A stretch of DNA of 5,581 nucleotides from positions 1 to 5,581 of the forward strand of contig CAXBEA010000164.1 in NCBI GenBank assembly GCA_963974645.1, given 5' to 3'. The notes beneath the pieces are model-generated. The model saw only the letters and a list, made by a program, of their open reading frames with translations, had not been told where the DNA came from and did not search any database. Each line of letters opens with the position of its first letter. The stretch's first letter is position 1. Source of the DNA: Motiliproteus sp963974645 (GTDB taxonomy: Bacteria; Pseudomonadota; Gammaproteobacteria; Pseudomonadales; Balneatricaceae). Of the stretch, positions 1-5,447 are shown in pieces. Both the position numbers and the translations under genes were made by a program.

Positions 1-78
1 TGATTGGTGAAACACAAGATGTAGTGGGTGGAGGAGCTAACCGACTACCCCGTTTTACGGATAATTACGGGCTTGTCA

Positions 79-118
79 GTCAGCTCAAGAGCCGCGGGTA
101 CTTAGCTCTTGAGCTGAC
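79..118. repeat. Perfect 14-bp inverted repeat (hairpin)
   Basis: The arms GTCAGCTCAAGAGC (79-92) and GCTCTTGAGCTGAC (105-118) are exact reverse complements around a 12-base loop. The hairpin begins 13 bases past the stop of the small minus-strand gene, so it could end or stabilise that transcript. Neither strand has a T-run after the stem, so it is not a classical intrinsic terminator. It could also serve a convergent gene lying left of the window. The structure is seen directly; its role is inferred. Confidence 0.7.
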
Positions 119-131
119 GCGAAGCGATTAT

Positions 132-308
132 TTAGGCGTCGAAGAGGTAGTTGTCATCATCTCTCTGGCGCTTGTGTTCAAAATAATCCTCGATACCGCG
201 TCTGACGTCTAGTTTTCCGGTTTTTTTACTATAAAAACGCAGATCGTCACTGTCACTGTCATCCGTGGCGTAATCCATCTCATCGTCAAGATATTCTCTG
301 TTCGACAC
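132..308 (-). CDS. Small charged protein, PA3496-like (putative)
   Basis: This encodes about 58 residues. The N-terminal half is strongly acidic (a run rich in Asp and Ser, including DDSDSDD). The C-terminal half is mixed-charge and helical in character, with the segment RRGIEDYFEHKRQR followed by DDDNYLFDA. A C-terminal RRxIEDYxExKRxR-type motif after an acidic N-terminus recalls the short PA3496-like proteins of Gammaproteobacteria; that match is from memory and not verified. No signal peptide or membrane segment is visible, and the function is unknown. I chose the GTG at 308 because GGAG lies about 10 bases upstream on the minus strand and the protein then begins MSNREYLDDE. A GTG at 335 would add nine residues but is preceded only by pyrimidines. 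The gene stands alone, with a hairpin just downstream of its stop. Confidence 0.55.
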   Translation of the reverse strand: MSNREYLDDEMDYATDDSDSDDLRFYSKKTGKLDVRRGIEDYFEHKRQRDDDNYLFDA

Positions 309-557
309 CTTGTTCAATCTCCGATAAAAAATCACAAAAGGAAAAGACTAGATAATCGAAAATGCTGAATTGGTAAAATGAATTTTTTTCCTTCAGTGCC
401 GGTCTCTTTTTGCGCCGTTTTCAATTAGATGAAAATGGTAGCTTGAAACTGAAGGCTCCTTAGCATCAGCCGCTCATTTCGGGTGGCTATCGGGCCCGGA
501 GAGGGTTTCTGCGCGCTTCAGCGGATCGGATTAAACCTGAGCGTATTAAACCTGAGC
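309..557. other. AT-rich intergenic spacer
   Basis: This stretch lies between two minus-strand genes. It contains the 3' flank of the Hpt/HD-GYP gene and the upstream region of the small gene. The part from about 330 to 450 is clearly AT-rich, including a seven-T run near 383-389, and is the likely place for a promoter of the small gene, but I see no convincing -35/-10 pair. No T-tailed terminator for the HD-GYP gene was recognised. A short tandem repeat at 530-557 is listed separately. Confidence 0.5.
530..557. repeat. 13-bp tandem direct repeat after the HD-GYP stop
   Basis: ATTAAACCTGAGC occurs at 530-542 and again at 545-557, a 15-base period with two intervening bases (GT). On the minus strand the first copy read starts directly after the TAA stop of the HD-GYP gene. 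It is most simply a small slippage duplication in the 3' untranslated region. No function is evident. Confidence 0.8.
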
Positions 558-1655
558 TTAGTCGCCCGCTCGGTTGCCAATAAAGTGCTCGCGAACCACC
601 TGGTTGAACGCCTCGACATAGCCCGGATCGAACTGGGTACCGACGTTGCCGTTTATTTCCGACATGGCGCTGAGCAGCGAGCGACGGTAACTCCGGTCAG
701 GGCGTTCATTGGTGACCGCGTAGAAGGTATCCACAATACTGATGATCCGGGCACCGGGAGAGATCGCGGTAGCGGCGAGTCCTCTGGGGTAGCCACTACC
801 ATCGTAGCGTTCATGGTGTTGCCGCACAGCGTCAGCCGCGTCTGCCCAGCCGGGAATACGCGCCAGCATGTCGGCACCCGAATCTATATGGCCCTTGACG
901 ATTTTCTGCTCGGCGTCGACGAGTTCGGTCTGTTTGTTGAAGATGGTATGAGGGATCAGCGCCATGCCCATGTCATGGACACAGACCGCCGCTTCTAGTT
1001 GCAGCGGATCTGCGACCTGGCCTAGCCGTTGATTCAGCTCCCTGGCCAGCTGTGTCGTCTCCTGGGTCCGGCGCCGCCAGTAGATACTCAGCTGGTCAAT
1101 GCGGTGCGCCATGTTATGGAAAAAGAGCAGGTCAAGATCCTGTGCCGATGTCTGGTCGGGCGCTGCTACTGCGCCTTCCGGGGGTAGGGTTGCAGCGCCC
1201 AGATCTCGTAGGGCTTGTTCGAGGGCTTGCTGGCGCTCTGAATCACTGCTGCCTTTGATCGCTTGGATGCCCCTCAGCATCGCCTCCAGCTGGTCGGCGC
1301 TGGCGCTGCCCGATTGCCGTAGCTCGCTGTTCAGCTGTTCGATTTGAACAATACCGGCCAGGATCAGATCCCCTACATCGGTCGTATAGGGGTGCTTCTC
1401 TGCGCGGATATCGGTGACGATATCCTCCAGAGCGTGCACCACATCCGCCGACTGATCCAGGTTGACCATCTTGCAGTTGCCTTTCAGCGAATGCATATGC
1501 CGGAACAGTTGATGGATATTCTCTGGACTCGGGTTGCACTCCAGCTGGGCGATGCAATCCTGGATATCGCTGAGGTTATCTTGGAAACAACCGTTAAAGT
1601 CGTCGATGATATCGGCGGGAAGGTTGCTGAATTCCGGGCTTTGAAAGCGTTTCAT
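558..1655 (-). CDS. Hpt-domain HD-GYP cyclic-di-GMP phosphodiesterase (putative)
   Basis: This 365-residue cytoplasmic protein has no signal peptide or membrane segments. Residues about 10-110 form an Hpt domain: the segment HSLKGN (55-60) carries the expected phospho-acceptor His55 within the HxxKG motif, so it should take a phosphate from a receiver domain of another protein. A less conserved linker (about 110-170) follows. Residues about 170-358 are an HD-GYP domain: HD at 227-228 (HDMGM), His256, the HH pair 280-281, DGSGYP at 285-290, and Asp309 in ARIISIVDTF. These are the metal- and substrate-binding positions of HD-GYP enzymes, which hydrolyse c-di-GMP to pGpG or GMP. The usual HDIGK lysine is methionine here; I believe this occurs in a gammaproteobacterial subgroup, but it leaves activity less certain. 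No receiver domain is present, so the protein is not itself a response regulator. The ATG at 1655 fits the start of the Hpt domain, although its ribosome site is weak. The gene is divergent from the pot locus, and a functional link between them is not shown. Confidence 0.87.
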   Translation of the reverse strand: MKRFQSPEFSNLPADIIDDFNGCFQDNLSDIQDCIAQLECNPSPENIHQLFRHMHSLKGNCKMVNLDQSADVVHALEDIVTDIRAEKHPYTTDVGDLILAGIVQIEQLNSELRQSGSASADQLEAMLRGIQAIKGSSDSERQQALEQALRDLGAATLPPEGAVAAPDQTSAQDLDLLFFHNMAHRIDQLSIYWRRRTQETTQLARELNQRLGQVADPLQLEAAVCVHDMGMALIPHTIFNKQTELVDAEQKIVKGHIDSGADMLARIPGWADAADAVRQHHERYDGSGYPRGLAATAISPGARIISIVDTFYAVTNERPDRSYRRSLLSAMSEINGNVGTQFDPGYVEAFNQVVREHFIGNRAGD

Positions 1656-1704
1656 AGCGACTTTGTATCCATAGTTCCGGGTTACGGAGGGGTTATTTTA
1701 GTAG

Positions 1705-1735
1705 TGGCTAGTCGCGATCTAGCCATTCTCTTTTT
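1705..1735 (+). terminator. Terminator-like hairpin with T-rich tail
   Basis: TGGCTAG (1705-1711) pairs with CTAGCCA (1719-1725) around a 7-base loop containing the palindrome TCGCGA. It is followed by TTCTCTTTTT on the plus strand. The shape matches an intrinsic terminator reading rightward, but no plus-strand gene precedes it in the gap; the minus-strand HD-GYP gene begins 50 bases to the left. It may block antisense transcription into the pot promoter region, be a relic of a lost gene, or be fortuitous. Confidence 0.4.
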
Positions 1736-1745
1736 GGGGATCAAA

Positions 1746-1785
1746 CCCTGCTGCAACGCTTACCCAGAAGGTAAGCAGGGCAGGG
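1746..1785. repeat. Imperfect hairpin in the divergent intergenic region
   Basis: The perfect 7-bp inner stem GCTTACC (1758-1764) / GGTAAGC (1770-1776) has a 5-base loop. It is flanked by CCCTG (1746-1750) and CAGGG (1776-1780 or 1781-1785), which can extend the stem with internal bulges. No T-run follows on either strand. It could be a transcript leader structure or a protein-binding dyad; the sequence does not decide. Confidence 0.45.
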
Positions 1786-1996
1786 TACCATCCTCTGACA
1801 AGGCCGGGCTTGCAGCGGGTTCGCCAGAGCGTTTTTTACGATAGGATAAAAACTCTATCCAGAGACTCTTTTTTTTTGCTGAGTTTTATTCATATTCTTC
1901 GTTTGAGGCTGGGGCGGGTTGTTGCGGCTCAGTATACCCGAGGCATTTGCCAGGCATCACTTCAGCTAGGGATTGTTTCGTTGGCTTTATCGCCGT

Positions 1997-2001
1997 GGGA
2001 G
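1997..2001 (+). promoter_or_regulatory. Ribosome binding site of potF
   Basis: GGGAG lies 9 bases before the ATG at 2011. The ATG opens a classical signal peptide, which settles the potF start. The site is intact even though the gene behind it is broken. Confidence 0.6.
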
Positions 2002-2010
2002 AAAAGCAGG

Positions 2011-2660
2011 ATGAAATCAGTTCGTTTGGGATTGAGCAGGATCGCCGCGGCACTGCTGATGGCGGGCGCTGTGCAGGCCTCTGCCGAAGAGCTGCACGTG
2101 TAGAGGTCTTCGTGGCGGCGCGGGCCTATCTGGGCAAGCCGACCGATGATTTCAGCAAGTCTGCGATCGCCGAAGCGGCCCAGGCGGTCAATCAGGTACG
2201 GCCCCAGCTGCGTTATTTCCATAGCTCGCAATACATCAATGATCTGGCTAACGGCGATACCTGTGTCGCCCATGGCTATTCCGGTGATCTGATGCAGGCT
2301 AGGGACAGGGCTTCTGAGGCCGGTAATGGGGTCGAGATCGCTTATGTGGTACCGGCTGAAGGCGCCGTGGTTTGGACCGATGTAATGGCGATTCCCAAGG
2401 ATGCGCCTAATCCCGCTGCGGCGCATAAGTTTATCGATTACCTCCTCCAGCCGCAGGTGATCGCCGAGATTACTAACTATGTCGCCTATGCTAACGCCAA
2501 TGCGGCGGCGACCGACCTGGTTGATGAGGCGATCCGCAGTGATGCCGGGACCTATCCACCGGCCCAGACGCTGGCCAAACTGCTGGTACTGAAAACCCCC
2601 AGTGACAAGCAGGCCCGGGCGATGAACCGGGCCTGGACGCGGGTCAAGACCGGGCAGTAA
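2011..2660 (+). pseudogene. potF: Broken potF, periplasmic putrescine-binding protein
   Basis: Two parts of one binding-protein gene remain. Part one (2011-2100) encodes a good signal peptide with a basic start (MKSVRLGLSR), a hydrophobic core and an ASA cleavage site, then the mature start EELHV, and hits TAG at 2101. Part two (2103-2657) is in another frame and matches the C-terminal half of PotF: EVFVAARAYLG, then RYFHSSQYINDLANGD, NPAAAHKFIDYLL, YANANAAAT and the end AWTRVKTGQ. Compared with the 370-residue E. coli protein (recalled), residues about 35-184 are missing, about 450 bp, and the join is out of frame. Most of lobe 1 and its ligand contacts are gone. In the remaining half, residues aligning with E. 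coli Glu185, Asp247 and Asp278 persist, while Trp244 is Tyr. No functional binding protein can be made. Related SpuD/SpuE-type proteins are the alternative family assignment. A terminator follows 21 bases past the stop. Confidence 0.9.
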
Positions 2661-2681
2661 TCACGTCACTGCCCTTAGCCG

Positions 2682-2711
2682 AAAGATGCCCCGTTCAGGG
2701 GCATCTTTTTT
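2682..2711 (+). terminator. Intrinsic terminator between potF and potG
   Basis: The stem GATGCCCC (2685-2692) / GGGGCATC (2698-2705) has loop GTTCA, can be extended by AAA/TTT, and ends in six Ts (2706-2711). It begins 21 bases after the potF stop and ends 22 bases before potG. A terminator here would let the binding protein be made in excess of the ATPase and permeases by partial read-through, a common layout in ABC importers. The stem is perfect, so it has outlived potF itself. Confidence 0.88.
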
Positions 2712-2733
2712 AGATCTGTGAGAACAAATAACG

Positions 2734-3885
2734 ATGGCGAAATCAGCTCAGTTCAAACCTCAACCAGCCTGGCAGACTCCGGATGCTGAGCCGATCGTAC
2801 GGATCGAAAATATCAGTAAATGCTTCGGTGGCTTCTATGCCCTGGATGATGTGAGTTTGCAGATTCACCAGGGCGAGTTTTTTTCGCTGCTGGGGGCCTT
2901 AGGGTGCGGCAAAACCACGTTGCTGCGGATTCTGGCTGGTTTTGAAACCCCGACCGCAGGTCGGGTCTATATCGATGGCGAGGATGTGACCGATGTCCCG
3001 CCCTACCTGTGGCCGGTCAATATGATGTTTCAGTCCTATGCGTTGTTTCCGCATATGAGCGTGGCTGAAAATATCGGCTTCGGTCTCAAACAGCAGCGGA
3101 TGGCCAAGTCTGAACGTGCTGAGCGGGTCGCCGAGATGCTGGCCCTGGTGCAGATCGAAGCCCTCGCGGCTCGCCGCCCCCATCAGCTCTCCGGCGGTCA
3201 GCGGCCGCGGGTGGCCTTGGCCCGCGCGCTGGCCAAACACCCTAAAATTTTGCTCCTCGGTGAGCCGCTGGGGGCGTTGGATAAGAAACTGCGTGAGCAG
3301 ACCCAGTTTGAACTGGTCAACATTCAGGAGCGGTTGGACACCACCTTTATCATCGTCACCCATGATCAGGAGGAGGCGATGACGATGTCTTCAAGGATCG
3401 CATTGATGCAGCAGGGGCGGGTAGAGCAGGTCGACCCACCCAGGCATCTGTATGAGTTCCCCGCGACGCGCTATGCCGCGGATTTTATCGGTCTGGTGAA
3501 TCTGTTCGAGGGCTATGTGGTCGACCAGGTCGATGACCAGGTGCGGATCCAAAGTGACGAGTTGGGTGGTGAGTTGGGGGGTGAGTTGCTGGTTCACCAT
3601 AGCCATCCACTGGTGGTCGGGATGAGTGTCACCGTAGCGCTACGGCCAGAAAAAATTCAGCTCCTATCGGCGCTGGACGCCGCTAAACCCAATCAACTGC
3701 AGGGGCAGATCCGTGAAATTGCCTATCTGGGCGATGTCTCTATCTATCCTGTCGAACTCGCCAGCGGTAAACGGGTGCAGTTTACCCAGTCCAACGTCCA
3801 GGCGCTGGCCGAACAGCCGTTGACCTGGGACGATCAAGTGGTACTGGGCTGGCAGGCCAACAGCTGTGGAGTGCTGACGGCATGA
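2734..3885 (+). CDS. potG: PotG-like putrescine ABC transporter ATPase, probably inactive
   Basis: This 383-residue ABC ATPase has the normal length for PotG (377 in E. coli, recalled). Order: Walker A GALGCGKT (54-61), Q-loop Gln100 in NMMFQSYALFPHM, signature LSGGQ (152-156), Walker B with Glu177, D-loop GALDKK, H-switch His210 in VTHDQEEAMT, then a C-terminal TOBE region with VALRPEKI and AYLGDVSIYPVEL. It would drive polyamine import on the cytoplasmic face of PotH/PotI. Several family-invariant or near-invariant residues are altered, each explainable by one base change: Walker B Asp to Gly176 (LLLGEP, codon 3259-3261), the Ser of GASGCGK to Leu56, PPYLRP Arg to Trp93, and LSGGQRQR Gln to Pro158. 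Losing the Walker B Asp should impair Mg-ATP binding. A tandem ELGG repeat lies at residues 276-283. The reading frame is open and its end overlaps potH. The ATG at 2734 has only a weak ribosome site. The family is certain; loss of activity is inferred. Confidence 0.93.
   Translation: MAKSAQFKPQPAWQTPDAEPIVRIENISKCFGGFYALDDVSLQIHQGEFFSLLGALGCGKTTLLRILAGFETPTAGRVYIDGEDVTDVPPYLWPVNMMFQSYALFPHMSVAENIGFGLKQQRMAKSERAERVAEMLALVQIEALAARRPHQLSGGQRPRVALARALAKHPKILLLGEPLGALDKKLREQTQFELVNIQERLDTTFIIVTHDQEEAMTMSSRIALMQQGRVEQVDPPRHLYEFPATRYAADFIGLVNLFEGYVVDQVDDQVRIQSDELGGELGGELLVHHSHPLVVGMSVTVALRPEKIQLLSALDAAKPNQLQGQIREIAYLGDVSIYPVELASGKRVQFTQSNVQALAEQPLTWDDQVVLGWQANSCGVLTA
3559..3588 (+). repeat. 12-bp tandem repeat inside potG (ELGG-ELGG-EL)
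   Basis: Units GAGTTGGGTGGT (3559-3570) and GAGTTGGGGGGT (3571-3582) differ by one base and are followed by a partial third unit GAGTTG (3583-3588). They encode ELGGELGGEL in the TOBE region, where E. coli PotG has no such repeat. The length keeps the frame, so this looks like a recent slippage expansion. Confidence 0.85.
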
Positions 3886-4823
3886 GGCCAGGGTCGAAAA
3901 ATGCTCTTCCACGACAGCCCTCACGAGCGCTGCAACGACTCTTGCCCCAGGGACGCTCGCTGATCATCGGTGTGCCCTGGCTCTGGCTGGGGTTGTTTTT
4001 CCTGTTACCCTTCCTGTTTGTGCTCAAGATCAGCCTGTTGGAACCGGCGCTGGCGCAACCCCCCTATCTGGACCTGATTCGCGAGATCAGCGATGGCCTG
4101 GTTACGATCAAGATCAATCTGGGCTCCTATCTACTGTTGTTCGAGGATCCGCTGTACCGCAATGCACTTTTTAGTTCGCTGCAAATAGCTGCTATCTCTA
4201 CCCTGCTGTGTTTGCTGCTGGGCTATCCGATGGCCTATGCCATCGCTCGCTCGCCAGCGCTCTGGCGGTTGTCGCTATTGATGCTGATTATCCTGCCGTT
4301 CTGGACCTCGTTTCTGATTCGGGTCTACGCCTGGATCGGCATCCTCAAGGGCAACGGTTTGCTAAATAACTTCCTGCTCTGGCTCGGGGTGATCGATCAG
4401 CCGCTGGTAATCATGCACACCTCCATCGCGGTCTATATAGGTATCGTCTACAGCTACCTGCCGTTTGTGGTGCTACCGCTGTACGCCACCCTGGTGCGGC
4501 TCGATCACTCGTTGCTGGAGGCTGCTGCTGATTTGGGTTGCCCGCCCTGGCGACAGTTCTTGTTGATTACCCTGCCATTGTCGCTGCCGGGTGTGTTGGC
4601 CGGTGGGATGTTGGTGTTTATCCCGGTAATGGGTGAGTTTGTGATTCCGGACCTGCTCGGTGGTCCCGATACGCTGATGCTTGGCAAGCTACACTGGATC
4701 GAGTTTTTCAACAATAAAGACTGGCCGCTGGCGTCATCGCTGGCAGCGATTTTGCTGCTGGTGCTGATCGTGCCTTTCGCGTTGCTGCGCCATTTCGAGC
4801 GCAAAGCGGAGGAGTCCGGCTGA
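3882..4823 (+). CDS. potH: PotH, putrescine ABC transporter permease
   Basis: This 313-residue inner-membrane protein is close to E. coli PotH (317 residues, recalled). A basic, cytoplasmic N-terminus (about 1-26) is followed by six predicted membrane segments at about 28-50, 97-120, 130-150, 180-203, 232-255 and 284-304. Long matches to PotH include SFLIRVYAW, LNNFLLWLGVIDQPL, AVYIGIVY and GEFVIP. The EAA loop that docks the ATPase is complete: EAA at 213-215, Gly219, then Ile229 and LP at 231-232. It would pair with PotI to form the channel. The start ATG overlaps the potG stop (ATGA), and its own stop overlaps the potI start (TGATG), typical of coupled translation. It is the only pot gene here without an obvious lesion. 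His271 in GKLHW, where relatives usually have a hydrophobic residue, may be an early change. With its partners broken it probably has no transport role. Confidence 0.93.
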   Translation: MRPGSKNALPRQPSRALQRLLPQGRSLIIGVPWLWLGLFFLLPFLFVLKISLLEPALAQPPYLDLIREISDGLVTIKINLGSYLLLFEDPLYRNALFSSLQIAAISTLLCLLLGYPMAYAIARSPALWRLSLLMLIILPFWTSFLIRVYAWIGILKGNGLLNNFLLWLGVIDQPLVIMHTSIAVYIGIVYSYLPFVVLPLYATLVRLDHSLLEAAADLGCPPWRQFLLITLPLSLPGVLAGGMLVFIPVMGEFVIPDLLGGPDTLMLGKLHWIEFFNNKDWPLASSLAAILLLVLIVPFALLRHFERKAEESG

Positions 4824-5447
4824 TGCAGCGTCGCCCTCTGTTTCTACTCAGTATGCTGGCTTTCGGTTATGCGTTTCTGTACGGCCCAATCCTCAGCCTG
4901 ATGGTCTATTCGTTTAACGAAAGCCGGTTGGTGACGGTCTGGGGCGGTTTCAGCACCAAGTGGTATGGCGAACTGCTTAACAACACCGCGTTGCTTAATG
5001 CCGCCTGGCTGAGCATCAAGATCGCTGCCATCAGGGCGTGGTCAATCGACGATAACCTTGGCTCATACCACCTTCGCCATGGCTTATGTCACCGTGGTGG
5101 TGCGGAGTCGTCTGGCCCATCTGGACCCCTCGTTGGAGGAGGCGGCGATGGATCTGGGGGCACGACCGCTGAGGGTTTTTTTCGTGATCACTTTACCGCT
5201 GATTGCCCCGGCATTGGCCGCCGGCTGGCTGCTGGCCTTCACCCTGTCGATGGATGATCTGGTCGTCGCCAGCTTTGTCTCGGGTCCGGGTGCAACCACC
5301 CTGCCGATGGTGGTCTATTCGAGCGTGCGGCTGGGTGTCAGCCCGCAGATCAACGCCTTGGCGACCCTGATTGTGCTGGTGGTAAGCAGTGCGGTGGCGG
5401 TGGCGACCTACCTGATGTTCCGACAGCAGAAACGAACGCATCAATAG
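4823..5447 (+). pseudogene. potI: Broken potI, putrescine ABC transporter permease
   Basis: The first part (4823-5029) encodes about 69 residues matching the PotI N-terminus, with one membrane segment (about 7-30), YSFNESRLVTVWGGFSTKWY, and LSIKIAA. The matching C-terminal part then continues in another frame, from about 5037 (RGQSTIT, LAHTTFAMAYV) to the stop at 5445-5447. It includes an intact EAA loop at 5139-5198 (EAAMDLG, ending VITLP) and the block SFVSGPGATTLPM. Against E. coli PotI (281 residues, recalled), about residues 74-136 are absent, roughly 190 bp covering the second and third membrane segments. The original frame runs on to a stop at 5255-5257 as unrelated sequence. The start overlaps the potH stop. 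A re-start on the TTG at 5058 would yield only a fragment of 129 residues, so no working permease is expected. Confidence 0.9.

Larger units (their letters stand above)
1656..2010. other. Divergent intergenic region (HD-GYP / potF)
   Basis: This stretch of about 355 bases has no credible gene; open frames here have no recognisable content. It should hold the promoters of both divergent genes. A TAAAAT hexamer reading leftward (plus-strand 1695-1700) could be a -10 for the HD-GYP gene, but no good -35 is seen at the right distance. The region also holds two hairpins (1705-1735 and 1746-1785), a nine-T run (1869-1877) and an AAAACTC/GAGTTTT inverted pair (1849-1855 and 1881-1887). I recognised no operator for a known regulator. 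Confidence 0.5.

Noticed and set aside
21..48. Imperfect stem GTAGTGGGT / ACCGACTAC near the left edge
   Set aside because: It has a mismatch within nine base pairs, no T-run and no adjacent gene in the window; too weak to call.
483..998. Long plus-strand open frame opposite the HD-GYP gene
   Set aside because: It is a shadow of the minus-strand gene, whose Hpt and HD-GYP motifs are unambiguous. The shadow has no recognisable domain.
1344..1844. Plus-strand open frame spanning the HD-GYP 5' end and the intergenic gap
   Set aside because: Most of it is antisense to the Hpt region, and the rest crosses hairpins with no domain or ribosome site.
1849..1887. AAAACTC / GAGTTTT inverted pair around a nine-T run
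   Set aside because: The arms are AT-rich, only 7 bp long and separated by 25 bases. It is not convincing as a terminator or operator.
1947..2102. Plus-strand ATG at 1947 that reads openly into the potF C-terminal part, giving a 237-residue frame
   Set aside because: Its first ~52 codons run through the intergenic region and the potF signal peptide in the wrong frame and resemble nothing. The real start at 2011 has a good ribosome site and signal peptide. The long frame is a by-product of the deletion.
2101..2103. Programmed frameshift or stop-codon readthrough joining the two potF parts
   Set aside because: About 150 codons are missing as well as the frame being changed, and no slippery heptamer is present at the junction, so recoding could not restore a working protein.
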